Source: Cinclus cinclus (lineage: Eukaryota > Chordata > Aves > Passeriformes > Cinclidae). Taken from it: DNA of 64,000 bases. Location: positions 4,260,807 through 4,324,806 of the forward strand of contig NC_085052.1 in the NCBI RefSeq assembly GCF_963662255.1, read 5' to 3'. Below, one piece after another: positions 52,035-64,000 of the stretch (the stretch's first letter is position 1; each line of letters begins with the position of its first letter). Under the pieces are notes generated by a model. It ran no database searches and was not told the origin of the DNA. It saw only the letters and a list, made by a program, of their open reading frames with translations. The position numbers were made by a program, and so were the translations under genes.

Positions 52035-52163
52035 TGGAGCCCGAAGTCATGCACTAAATCAATTCAACAGACATGTTTTTACCCTTTGGATTCTCTCCCC
52101 TGTCTCTCTGGTGGGGAGTGAGCTGTGTGGGGCTTTGTTGGTGGCTGGGGTTAAACCACGACA
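52035..52163 (-). mobile_element. Decayed avian ERV-type LTR fragment
   Basis: The minus strand starts TGTCGTGGTTTAACCCCAGCC, the typical 5' end of a common bird LTR family. It continues through caccaacaaagccccacaca and gagagaatccaaagggtaaa to a diverged end near 52035. No internal viral coding sequence is recognisable next to it, so it is probably a solo or truncated LTR. An A run lies just outside its 5' edge. Confidence 0.7.
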
Positions 52164-55100
52164 GAGTGAAAGCAAAAAAAAAAAAAAAGTTTTATCCAGT
52201 TATAGCAAGATCCCAAAGTATGTGGCAATGCCCTGCCCTTGGCACACCCTTCTGACTTAGCTGTGGCTGATATTTCCCAGGCCAGGGAATCCCTTGGTGA
52301 TGGCACTTTGTGTTTCTTCACCTGGTCAAGGCAGTGTCCCAGGTGGTGACAGTCCCACTGCTGGTGCCACCAGCCCTCAACCCCTCCCTGGTACCCAGCT
52401 ATGGATGTATCCCATGGGGATGCCCACACAGGTAGCCTAGACCAGGGTTTTTCACAGGAAGAGCATCTCTGCAGGTGGAGATCCAAGCAGCAGTGTCAAA
52501 AATGTGGTGTTTTACATCAGAGGAGGAATTACAGGGACTCTCAGTGCAAGGTAAAAACTGCCTCACGTCTGTGACACACAGGTCAGCAGCAGCACAGCCT
52601 CAGCTGATAATTTCAGATGGGGTTAACAATTTTTCCCAGCCCACTCTTGCCCTGGCAGGTGCTGTGGCAGTTCAGGTATCACCTGGAATTCTGAGCTGGC
52701 ACAGAGGCAGCATTCAAGCCCAAAACTGGCATGACCTCCAGAGAAAACACCTTGGCTCATCCACTGGCATGTGACTGTGTCATCCACACAGCCATTAACA
52801 AAATGTTCAAGAGCTGTAGTGTATGGAGGCTCTGGCTAACAGCTAGCATTGTAACTTTTAAAATGAAATAAAATAAAATAAAATAAAATAAATACAGTAA
52901 GCTATTAATAAAGATTCATTAAAAATATAAGGCTATCCCTATATAATCCACTATATTACATTGTACAACTTGAAGCAGATAGCCAAAAGCCAAAAAAACA
53001 ACAAAAAATACCCACAAGCAAAAAACAATCCCAAAATCCAACTCTTTGCATACATTTATAAAGGAAAATATAAATATTTGTTATCATTTCAGAGTATCTA
53101 GAAGGAATGCACAAATCTTTGAATGTTTAGATTTAGGAAATATGTGAAACAATGAGGCTCTGCAGACATTCCCAAATGGCTGTTTAGCCTGTTGGTGTCC
53201 CCTTCTTATTTTGTAATCTCTTAGATTGGGTTCTGAGCAGGGAAACTGAGCTCCCTCCAGTCCTAATAATTCCTGTTTCTTGGGTGAAATGCCTGTCACC
53301 CTTTTTGGACAATCCCCATTTTTCCTACCACATGGCTTCTGAAGAGCTCCCAGCATGATTTTCTTTTTTTACCTCCCTGTGTACCATCCCAAAAACCCTG
53401 CTGCCTTCAGTAACGTTCCTTTTTTATTTACATTGGAAGAAAGATTAGAATTGACCATTGGAATTAAAACAGCTCAAAATTTGATCCCACACTTGTCCAA
53501 ATTTCAGTGTTTGTAACTTCCAACGACTCTGATTTTTAGTGTGGGAAGCCACAGCCTTGTACATGGTGCACATTACACAATGGGTTACTGCTTGTAAATC
53601 AATTGTGAATATTTTGTCATCAATAGCTACCCAAATGAAGCCTTACCAATTTAAAAACTTTTGTCTTTATTACATTCTCTCATGTATTTATACCTTTCAA
53701 AAGTCAGTGTAAGAATAGAGCTCTCTTAGTATGTTCCTATGGTAATGGTTGCAGTTATGACACGATCTGTAAAATCCCCTGCTGCCATCAGTTCCTATCC
53801 AGAACCCACCCTGGATTTATCACCGAAGGAGGGGAACCTGGAGCCAGAACTTGCCCCAGCCCTGCTGAGATGGGGAACAAGATTTTACATGGAGATAGCA
53901 GCCCCTGAGCCTGGGGCGCATCCAGGGCCTGCCACAGGGCACAAAGGCAATCCTGGCCTCTCCTTTTGGTCCCCAAGGATGCTTTAGGAGACAAAGTTTC
54001 CTCTGGACCCCTTTTCCAAAGCCCTGTTGCTATGACCCAGTACACTCAGGGCTGAACAGGAACGAAATCGAACTGCTGCTGTAAATTATTTCACTGACAA
54101 TGCGCCCAGCGCCGCTCCACGTATTGCTCCAGCTTGTCTGGCTTTTCAGCATTTCCTTGCTCTCCACAGATTTTCTTCTCCTGCTAAAACCAGCTCCACA
54201 GGTTGTGGCAGTAGCTCGGAGGGGTTGTGTAAACAGCAGCACTGCCAGGTCAGCTGCGCCTCTGCTCAGCCGGTGACAGCGCTGGCGTCTGCTCCCTGCC
54301 ATCTGTCATCCCCAGGGGACAGATGTTGGCAGCTGTTCTCATGCCAAATGCTACCTTTGCCATCCAGCTACTGTGCTCATCCAGCCATGACATTTATCTA
54401 AGTTAGCCTGGTGGCTTTATATTTCAAAGGTAGAGACCCATTTTTCCATGTTAAGGGGGTTAGATTTTTGTTTCTCCAGATACCTGGAATGATAACATTT
54501 CTGGAAGGTGCATTGGGCTGTTCTGTGGCATTTTAGGATTTTTTATTATTATTCTGTAGATAGCTAAGATATGGAATGCATAATTTTATTTTTTAGTGCA
54601 TTTCTGATATTAATAATGAAAAGATGACTGCTTCTGTCAATCCTGCTTTGTCTTGGGGAAAAAAAAAAAAAACAAACACAGAATTGACTTATCCTTTGGA
54701 TAAGTCATTCAGTAAGTTCATCACACCCTAGAAACATTTACAAGTGTCTATAGTGGCGTGAGGCATGTGCCTGACTGGGATTGACTTAGTTTCTAGGAAA
54801 AATACCTCTGCAGATGTTAAATAATATCTTATGAACCACTAACACAAGGATTAATTAAGTTTAGAAAGGCTAGACATAGAGCTGATTCTGTGTTAAAAAA
54901 TGAAATAAAGAATGATGTCAATTAAGAAGCATAGCTTCCTTTTTACAGAGATTAATTGAGTTACAGTTTTATTAAAAGCATCCTTCAGTTTTGTTAAAAG
55001 CAGTATGAACTCAATAGAAGTATCTCATGGTCCTGTTTTGAATTAATTATTAACCAGCTAGAGTAATCAAAATCATCAAATAAAATTGTCTCTCTCCATT

Positions 55101-58100
55101 AAAAGCATATCAGGGTGGTTTGCAGTGGCAAACCACAGCCAGATCTGACATTTCTAAGGGAAAAAAGAGTGGCCAAAACAAGGACAAAATAGAGCAGCTG
55201 TTTTTTCGTGGCTGGGAGAGAACAGAGGAGAACCTTTGCTAGGGAGAGCCCCAAGCTGTGCTGGGCACAAACCTGCCCTTTAGGGAAAAGTCCTGCAGGG
55301 CTCCTTCATGCAAGTTTATCTCTGGGTCCATACATTGTTTTACAGCTGTAGGGATACAATTTTCTTTTTATTTTAAAGGTGTTGTTTTTGGATAAAAAAA
55401 ATCCCAAAATCTTAACAGCAGATGATTCCCTTGTTTGGAGTTTGAAGTTAAACTATAGGAATTTTTTCCTTTGAGAAATCATGAATGTTATTTTCTGGAA
55501 TTTCAGTGTTGTTTCTCCTGGGTGAAGGCTGGGAGCAGGCTGTGGTGGTGGCTCCTTGATCTGCAGGAGTGGTGGTACCCACAGTGAGGGGAACTCCCCT
55601 GGACCAGTGCCTGTCTGCTGGGGAAGCATCCTCCTCCTGTGGGGTTACAGAGCCATCCAAGTAGTTCCTGACTCCTGTGTCCTTAATTTGAGTTCTTTAA
55701 ATGAAGAGACTCCTGTGAATGCTATAACATTGCAGTTGGAGAAATTAAGGACCAGTGGGCTGTGATAGGAAGCCAATTTAGTCTACAAAATGTGAGATAT
55801 GAGATAAGGAAGAACAAAGGACAAAAGGAAAAAAAGGCAGAAATCGTGGCTAACAATTCTATGAGTAACCCACTCACTCCTCTGCAATGATTAAACATGA
55901 AACTCCCACAAGCTAAGCAAACAACAACAACAAAAAATTTACTAAATTCCCCCGAGGCTTTTGTCTTTGTAGCAAGGTTTGAACTTGAGGGTAAGTGCAG
56001 CTGCATCCTCCGTGAGCTCCCCGTGCCCTTGGGGTGCTCTGGGGATGAGGTGTCTGCACAGGGGGGTCTGTACAGGGCTGTCTGTATCAGGGTGTCTCTG
56101 TCCCTGGCCAGGCTGGCCTCAGGTTGGGGTGATGAGCACTCTGTGCATAAAGCTCCTCCACCTTCCCTACAGATGCGGCAGGGTGCCAGAATTTCTCCAC
56201 CTCACCTGGCTGAGTTCAAGTCCAAGGAGGCAGAATTGCACCTCTTTATTTTCCCTACAAAGGAAAAATCTGTGTTTGCCTCTTGTTAGCTGTTATAGCC
56301 CCAGCAGCTTGTCCTCTTTAGCTTCACTTTATTCACCAGGCAGATCCCAGGAACACGCAGACTGCCTGTAGCCCGAAATTTGCCTTTTGCTACTTATCAC
56401 CTCTCAGCAACTTTAATTGTTCCAACTGACTTCAAACGGCAGAAGGAGATTTTAAAACCATCCCAGCTTACAAAGCAGGGAACTCAATTTACTTTTGCAG
56501 AGCAGCCTTGCCAAAACAAAGACCACAAAAGTAGTGCTCTCCTAGGTGGACTCAACCACCACTTTATCAAAGAGAGAAGAGAGCAGCCAGCTTCCCACAC
56601 AGCTCCCCAGAGCCCAGCTTCCCTCGGGAATGCAGCACAAGCATGCACAGGCACGCCAGGGCGAGCAGCAGGCAAACAAATCTTCTTTTGCAGGGTCCCA
56701 CAAAGCTCTTGCTTAACGCAAAGCTCGGCTTTCCACCTCCGCTTTGCTCCGTGGTTGCGCTGAGGAGGTAAATGGGGTCAGCAGGAATTGCTGAGGTTGG
56801 GATTCAGGGGGTTCTTTATCCTGTGGACAGCACAGGATGGTAGGGAATGAATTTCCAGCAGGGAAGCTCTGAGGTAGTGTTATCCCAGGGGTGAAGGAGA
56901 TTGAAATCCCCAGTTGCTGACAATGAGACTTTGCTGCTGGATCATCTCGCCACTGTCTGAGCAGCAGTGAAGCCCAGGAGGGTCTGGGGCCATAATGAGA
57001 GTCTGTGAAGGACCTGTGATATGATTCCAAGAGCTACAATATTTTTTGGGGTGTGTAAAGTATTCCAACACTTGCTCACAAACACAGCAGCTTTGTGAAA
57101 ACACCAGGGTTCAACCAGACACACCAAAGGTCAGATGTGCAAACAGGATTCCCATTTGCAAAATTTGAAAAGAACCCTCTCCTGCACCTCAGCTCTGTAC
57201 ACCATCACTTGGAAGGGAGTGAGGCATCTGAAATCAAAATTTGAAGTATGCTATCCTAGATGTTTATTTATTCAAAGCTCTGGCCAAAACAATAAGACAC
57301 TCACAGTCTATGCCTGGCTAAAACAAATGGGGCTTTATCCTGGTGGAGCTGTTCCTCAGCAGAACTAAAGGTAAGGCTGGGCAATTGCATCTGGTTGAGT
57401 TATCATGTCTAATAAGTTAATTCAGCCATGTGAAAGGCTGAAAGACTTAAAATACTTGTGAGGGGATTTTTTTAATGTTTGCAATAGGTTATGGGCCTGT
57501 TTGTAGCTGGGGAATACGATACAGTGAATGAGAAGTGACATATTAAGCTCAGCTGCTTCAACAAATGCATGTGTAAATAACAGTGGTGGATTAAGGACTT
57601 AGTTTTAAGAAGTAGAAATGTACAGCTCTAAGGGAATTAAAGAGTTGAACAGAGGAAAGCTAAATGAAAATGGTAAAATCCGAGAGGAAAGGAGGAGAAG
57701 GGAGAAGGAAAAACAAACAAACAAAAAAACCATACAGAAAAGACAAACAAAAAGAAAGGAAATTATAGAGTAGACATAAAAACAGAGGAGATCACCAGGA
57801 AGAGAACAAAAACAGAGACTGGCCTGTCCTCTCTCAGATGGTGATTGTGAAATGAAAAATCTTCAGTGGAACCTAAAGTGGTCACTGGAGTTCATCTCCC
57901 CTGGAGAAGCCTGTAGGGCCAGCACGGCGTACCCAGAGACAGGAGAATGGTGAGTGCTGCTGCTGCTGTAATCTGTTTTCTTTCATTTGATGAAGGTCAT
58001 GACTTTGATATTTTCCACCAGACTGGCCCGATTTGGGTGTCGGGCTGTTTGTTTGTTTACAGATGGAGAAATGTTTCCGACATCTGTCTGCATTCTCCCA

Positions 58101-61100
58101 GCAGCTACCTCATGTTTCTTGCAACTTCCCAGCCTAGCCCATGGCCTGTTCTTGGAAGGTTAGTTTAGTTTGTGTTGGTTAGAACACCCTTTAGCTGAAC
58201 TCACTTAACACCACACCACACTGAGAACTGTCTTGGCCTTTATGTAATGTTTTGCTAATTTTAACAAACAGGCTGAGTGCTAGGAGCCACTGGGGTTGCT
58301 GAAGAACCATGAAGAGATTAGTCAGTCAGATATTTCTGGAAACGTCTAGATTTCTAGAAATACAGATTAAATCATACCGGGATCAGAGCACAGCTGTGCA
58401 GAGAAGAGGCAACTCATTTTTCCCCTCCATTGTCAAGCTCAAATTAGTCCAAGACAGGCTGGAGAAGTGATGTGGTCACTTGGTTTTACAGCAGCTTGAG
58501 CAGAGAGCTGTGAAATGGGCACAAGCTAGTCCTGGAGCTGGGGATTAGTGAGTCCCCTGAGCCCTTGGAGCAGCTCCTGTCTCATCTCTGTGTGCATCAC
58601 GCAGCTGGGTCAACCTGCATCTCATTTCCTGGGACATCCCTTGGGGTTACCTGGCACAGGAAATCAAATTAGTTTGGGAAATACTCAGAAACCACAAAGT
58701 CAATGCCTCAAGTGGAAATCTTGTGAAAAGCCAAGCTGTTGTCTGCACAGCCAAGTAATCAGGCTTACAGAGTTGTGTCTGGCCCTTATTCCCACCCCCT
58801 GTGGGGCTCCTAGCTCCTTCCCACGTCCTCCTGGCCATCCCCTGGGGTGAGCCAAGGCTGGGGGTCAGCTGCCCAGTGGGCAGGACGGCAGCCAAGGACC
58901 ACGTGTCCTCTCCACCAGTGTCCAAACTCACGTCTGTCCTTCCCTACCTACACTGGTTTTTATCGTATGGGCAGGCACGTCCCTGGGTTTCTTAGGCTCT
59001 TTCAGATTTGATTTTAATTAGCCAGCAGGTTCTGAATTCTCACAAAATATATTTAAGCCTTAAGTCTGCTTTAAAACTGACTTTAAAACTGTAAGAAGAC
59101 GTGAAAATCAATGTGTGTGAACTTGGGAGCTTATCACCTGTGCAATTTATCTAATAATAGCTATCCCTAAACTTCCTACAGGATATCAATGTTATAATTG
59201 TGCAGCTAACTGAACAGGGCTTTCATTGAACTATCCCTAGGAACAGTTTACACATAAACACTCAACCAACCATTACCTAAAGCTTTTAAAGAAATTACCA
59301 TAAATTTCCTTTCAAAATTATGATTTAGTACAAGCATACTGGCTTTTTTTCTTTTTAGCAATCAAAAAAACCATAAAATTTATGCTGTAGAAATGTGCAC
59401 ATGGTCATTGGCAGACTGGCTTCTGACCTCAGAATTACTATGAAGCATGTATTTCAAATACGGAGAAGCTAGAGAGTAAATGTATTTACAGGAATGAAAG
59501 GCTGACCGGAATGGTAAATGAATCAGGCTTAATCAGAAACAAACACTGACCTATTCATAGCTCTTTCAAAAAGGCAAGAATTTTGCAGATGTTGTTGGGT
59601 CAAGTTATATAAAAAGACAGTTTATAACGAGCAGAATGTGTGTGCTAAAGTCAAGGGAAGTGTTCACAGACACATGTTTTTCCCATAGCTACATGACTTT
59701 ATTCCCCAGCGGCGTGGTTTCATTTTGATACATGCTCCTTTTCATCTCTGACCAGGGCACCATCCCCATGGTGGAGAGATTGCTGCAGAGTGCAGTGAGA
59801 ACTTGGAGAGGCATGAGAAACTGAAGTTTTAGACTTAGTTCCCTTGAGATATCCCAATCCATGTTAGTGGGAGCCGTGCCCAAACCTGTGCTGGGAACCT
59901 GCGCCATGGGCAGCACGGGGGTGGTGCTGCACTGCCCAGATTTTGGGCAAGGTCAACCCTTACTCTGACACATCCATCAGGGCCCCCAGGCTGCTCACAA
60001 GTGTGTGGGAAACGCTTTCTTGGACAGCAGCTCCTGCTCCCATGGGCAAGGCTTCTCCTGGCTGCGAGGGAGGTTTTGAGAGCCTCATGTTTAGAGTCCA
60101 GCAGGACTAAGGAGCTCATAAAGAGCTGGAGCCCATTTTTCTCCCGTCTCAAGTGGTGGGAGAGTCAGGCAAAGGACTGCAATTCAGCCAGCAGAGGAGC
60201 TGGGGAAGAGCCAAGATGAGCTTTTAAAGGGCTCATGAGATGACACTGATTTGCCTTTGAAAACCCTGAGCATCTGCACTGAAGACCAGAAGACCAGAAC
60301 CCATTCGCTGGCCTGGAGCCCAACACATGCTCCATTAAACCACATTTCATTTCTTCTAAATAAATAATCGGCCTCCTTTATGGCACCATAATATATCTGA
60401 GGCAGTGTCTCTGCTGCTATTGAAGTAGAAGAAGGGGGGAAGGAGATTGATAGCCAACGTTTCATGTGATGAAAGGCAGAATTAATCATAACCCAAGTAC
60501 AGAATGGCACTGCTGCATCAGTTCTGGCCTGAGCCTGCCTCTCTGTGTATCACCTTGTTGCACAATATTTCATGAAACACAGAAATGTTGAAATAGAGTC
60601 ATCCTGGAAAGAACTGTTTATACTCAAATTGTGGATCTGATGGCATTAAAGAAGATCCCTTGCTTTGAATCAGGCTGTGTTTTGTCCCTTCTGGGGTTAC
60701 GTGGGTGGCTGCAGAAGAAGTCAAACCTGCAGGGTCCAGAGGCTGCCAAGAGTTGTGTACTGAAATTTAAAGTGCAGAAGTGGGGTAGAACAAAGGAACA
60801 TAAGTTGGAGAGTCAGGAAGGTCAGAGTAGTGTGTAAACTCAGATGGATTTACAAAAACATCTGCACAGCTGATCTAGAATAAGCTCATTTATGGTTCAT
60901 GTAAAATTAGAACCCACTTGGAAAATATTATTCAATCAAAGAGAAATTAGAAAACATGTGTAGATCTGCAGGAAATCTGAGAGGTGAACATCCCTAAACT
61001 TTCTCTTCCTATAGTCTAGAGCTGGGTTTTGCTGTCTAAGCCCACGCCTTAATACAGTGGAAATTGCCAATTTTCAGCAAGAACCTGCAGGTAATGGAAA

Positions 61101-61280
61101 TGAACTGCTGATTAAATTTACCCTTCCAATGAGCATGACAGGAGGAGAGGCTGCAGTTGCTTATTTTCACGCTGTGGCAAACACGAATAACGGGCAAAAT
61201 GGATCAGTCCTGGTCTTGTTTCACCACCTCTACCAGTTGCTAAAATCACTTCATCAAGGGAGGAAACACCAGGACTGACT
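52164..61280. other. Intergenic, no gene recognised
   Basis: I see no exon with coherent coding and splice signals on either strand. It contains the (AAAAT) run at 52864-52892, an A run at 54659-54673, and an A-rich (CAAA)-like tract near 57710-57760. Several short frames (for example minus 60510-60184, with a good pyrimidine tract near 60440) were considered and not called. Confidence 0.55.
52864..52892. repeat. (AAAAT)n microsatellite
   Basis: Five AAATA units in a row, flanked by A/T-rich sequence. Confidence 0.9.
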
Positions 61281-61284
61281 CAAG

Positions 61285-61986
61285 GAAAAAAAAAAAGAAG
61301 AAGAAGAAGAAGAAGAAGAAGAAGAAGAAGAAGAAGAAGAAGAAGAAGAAAGAAGAAGAAGAAAAGAAGAAGAAAAAAGAAGAAGAAGAAAGAAGAAGAA
61401 AGAAGAAGAAGAAGAAGAAGAAGAAGAAAGAAGAATGAAGAAGAAGAAAGAAGAAGAAGAAGAAGAAGAAGAAGAAGAAGAAGAAAGAAGAAGAAGAAGA
61501 AGAAGAAGAAGAAGAAAGAAGAAGAAGAAGAAGAAGAAGAAGAAAGAAGAAAAAGAAAAAGAAAGAAGAAGAAGAAAGAAGAAAGAAGAAGAAGAAAGAA
61601 GAAAGAAGAAGAAGAAAAGAAGAAGAAAAAAGAAGAAGAAGAAAGAAGAAGAAAGAAGAAGAAGAAGAAGAAGAAGAAGAAGAAAGAAGAATGAAGAAGA
61701 AGAAAGAAGAATGAAGAAGAAGAAGAAGAAGAAGAAGAAGAAGAAGAAGAAGAAGAAAGAAGAAGAAGAAGAAGAAGAAGAAGAAGAAGAAGAAAGAAGA
61801 AGAAGAAGAAGAAGAAGAAGAAGAAGAAGAAGAAGAAGAAGAAGAAGAAGAAGAAGAAGAAGAAAGAAGAAGAAAGAAGAAGAAGAAGAAGAAGAAGAAG
61901 AAGAAGAAGAAGAAGAAGAAAGAAGAAGAAGAAAGAAGAAGAAGAAGAAGAAGAAGAAGAAAGAAGAAGAAGAAGAAGAAGAAGAG
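61285..61986. repeat. Long (GAA)n/(TTC)n array with interruptions and internal duplication
   Basis: About 700 bases of near-pure polypurine, mostly AAG/GAA triplets. They are broken by extra A (gaaaga, gaaaaaaga) that shift the triplet phase and by three AATGAAG interruptions (near 61434, 61690 and 61710). All frames give Glu/Arg/Lys or Ser/Phe/Leu homopolymers, so the 216-255 codon frames here are not genes. An identical block of about 80 bases occurs twice, 256 bases apart. Confidence 0.98.
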
Positions 61987-64000
61987 CATGTGTGGCATGG
62001 CTTGGAATGGGTGTTAGCCATGTTTCACCACCTACACCCAGACCTGAACCAGGATCCCTATTGGAGGAATCAATCTGATTTTTAGTAATTTAAGATTCTC
62101 AGATGTTTCTGGCTAAACATTTGGCTTGGAGAAACATCTGCAATTTCATGACTGTGAACTTTTAGCAAAAAGACATTTTCTTTTTAAATGTGGAAGGGGT
62201 AGCTCTAAGCACTTTGTTTTCCTGCTGTGAAGCAGACAGTTTTTATCTCTACCTGAAATCTAAGCTTTGCAGACAAGGTGAAAAAAGATGTGTTTGACTT
62301 CTGTGTAACTATTCAAAAGTCACAACACAGACGCACACAGACGAACCACAGACATTGTCTCTTAAATAACTTCTTGCAAAAGCTGTGCAGGCGATTCACA
62401 GGTCTTCACAGGAACTTGGTATTTTGCTGGGGAGCATAATCTTTTCTAATACTGTTAATTTTAATAAGCCCTTTCTTGTCTGGTGGTTAAACCACAGGTC
62501 TACAAGTCACAACACAGGCGTGTCGTTCCTGCTCTTCCTCGGCCTCTTGTCTCACCTCCAGCGAGACACAATTGCATTGTTACATTTTTCTGAACCTCGA
62601 GCCCCAAAACTGCAAGATATTTGCCCATCCATATTGCTTCACTGAAATAGCATTTGCAGAGCACTTTGGGTTGTCTGAGGAGAGACATTATTTATTAGTG
62701 TAATTTCTGATTTCGGCTACGCCCACGCAACCTGCTTGTTCATGTGGAACGGCGTCATTTCTCTGACTTCCTTTCTGTGCAAAGGCTCAGTGTTATCTGT
62801 GTTAGGAAGTGTGATTAAGGAAAGAACTATGCCTTTTTTCAAATGTTTTTTTAGATAGATCAACTTAACATGTGCTTTCCTCTTCACAGAAGTAATTTTG
62901 CTTTTTTTCTCTAAGCTGAAAACCCTGCAACAGTGAGTTACGATCCTGGGACAACAATGAGAATTTTCTGTGATGACCTGAGTCCATGTGCCACCAACAT
63001 TTTCCTTGAGGTGCTAAGCCTCTCCTTTCAACACCAACGTCAGTAAAATTCAAGGGTACTCCAGTAGTTCAGAACTGAATCATGGCTGGGACAATTCTTG
63101 TGGAGGCTGTACATGCTCAGGCATCACTTTTAGGAAGGACTGGCACTGACGCACGAATTCTTATTTACAGAATCTGTGCTAATGAACTCTCTAGCTAGCT
63201 GTGACCCTTGAAACACTCTGCAGCTTCCAGAAAGTGCAAACTGAGTTAGTTGTCATGTGTGGACGTGAAGATCAATGGGTAAAGGCTGAAGAAATCTAGC
63301 AAAACCCCATGTCAGCAGCCTGTTGATTCAGCTCTTTAAACAAGCTGCTGGATGTTGATGTAGGGTTTTGAAGTCTTATGTGCTGACAGGCCCTTGTATT
63401 TGCCTACTGATGGCAAAGGCATTATATTTATCATCAACTGCGCAGCAATAATTGAAGATGGCATTTTTGTCACAGACTCAATAGGTGTTGCAACAAGCCC
63501 GGTGTGTTGCCTCTGTGTCTGTTGCCACATTTTAAAATTCATGGAATATGCCTATTTTCCCCCCTAATATGTCATATCAGAGTCCAAGCTGTTTTATGAG
63601 CAGTAAGCATTTACTTACCACAAATGCCACATCAGCATCCAGACATAGCAAGAATAACTGTGGTTGAGTCCATCCTTTCCCAAAGGCCCATTGCAGGAGG
63701 ACTGTGTCACTCCGGATTTTGGGTAAGCTGGTCAGCACCCATCTGTGCGTCTGATTCTCTGAAGAGATTACTAATAAAATTCAGGCAAAAACCTGTGATG
63801 CATGTGGGAAAACCAATGGCCAAATGTTGCTTGTTTCAACTGACAATTGCAATTCAGGTTGGGATACTGTAGCCTCTGGTTATGTGCAGCCTTTTTCAAA
63901 TATAAACAGAGATAAAGTTCTCTGAGATTTTCAGGAAGAGTCAAAATGCTGAGTTTCATATCGAGGTTTGCACAACGCGTTTGTTGTCCCTCCCATTTTT
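61987..64000. other. Intergenic, no gene recognised
   Basis: Unremarkable AT-leaning sequence. Short frames on both strands lack splice context or similarity to anything I recognise. No CR1 or LTR signature was found. Confidence 0.5.

Noticed and set aside
51775..52050. Protein-like frames on both strands (for example plus-strand ELLQQEQPEPVEEKPYKKQL after a cag)
   Set aside because: The two strands are equally plausible, the sequence borders an LTR remnant, and no partner exon or known protein was recognised.
52151..52486. 111-codon minus frame near the LTR
   Set aside because: It reads through an A/T run next to the LTR edge and has no viral or host domain.
60184..60510. Minus-strand frame preceded by a strong pyrimidine tract near 60440
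   Set aside because: The acceptor looks good, but no donor or family match was found and the peptide lacks a recognisable BTB or BACK motif.
61246..62085. 216-255 codon frames of Glu/Lys/Arg or Ser/Phe/Leu
   Set aside because: Translation of the GAA/TTC array; no unique coding sequence.

Overview
The window is vertebrate nuclear DNA, almost certainly from a bird and probably a songbird. Gene structure is spliced, with GT-AG introns and CpG-island promoters. The recognisable interspersed repeats are CR1 LINE 3' ends and a decayed avian ERV-type LTR, and genes are compact. Two genes are identified by their protein sequence, both on the minus strand and in the conserved order PLEKHA1 then HTRA1, known from human 10q26. 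The primate gene ARMS2, which lies between them in primates, is not seen here.

Layout, left to right: 1-10143 is HTRA1 intron 1, with no coding exon, a CR1, a MIR-like SINE and a pure 43-copy AAGGG array. HTRA1 exon 1 (signal peptide, IGFBP-like and Kazal-like modules) is at 10588-10144; the protease exons lie off the left edge. A 24-copy, roughly 20-bp GC-rich minisatellite fills 10730-11235, directly upstream of the HTRA1 start. 11236-16075 is intergenic, with GATA/E-box motifs, a CpG-rich octamer-containing block and a 60-bp triplicate. 16076-18281 is the probable PLEKHA1 3' UTR. PLEKHA1 (TAPP1) is complete, with eleven coding exons from 33679 to 18282 coding for about 411 residues: two PH domains and a C-terminal VSDV PDZ ligand. 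An alternative last exon at 20796-20692 gives a different tail. A large 5' intron (33701-47096) leads to non-coding exon 1 in the CpG island at about 46600-47330, with NRF1-like and two ZNF143-like sites.

47331-64000 is upstream intergenic sequence with two adjacent CR1 fragments, an LTR remnant, and a weak candidate last exon at 51175-50962 that could belong to the neighbour expected by synteny (BTBD16). It also holds a roughly 700-bp GAA/TTC array with higher-order duplication.

Biology: PLEKHA1 is an adaptor reading PI(3,4)P2 at the plasma membrane after PI3-kinase signalling. HTRA1 is a secreted serine protease acting on extracellular matrix and TGF-beta family signalling. Nothing in the sequence suggests they work in one pathway; they are simply old neighbours. 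The most unusual items are an undescribed-looking 56-codon Cys-rich ORF antisense in a PLEKHA1 intron, possible dual-frame coding in the PLEKHA1 last exon, and the arrays of simple and minisatellite repeats.
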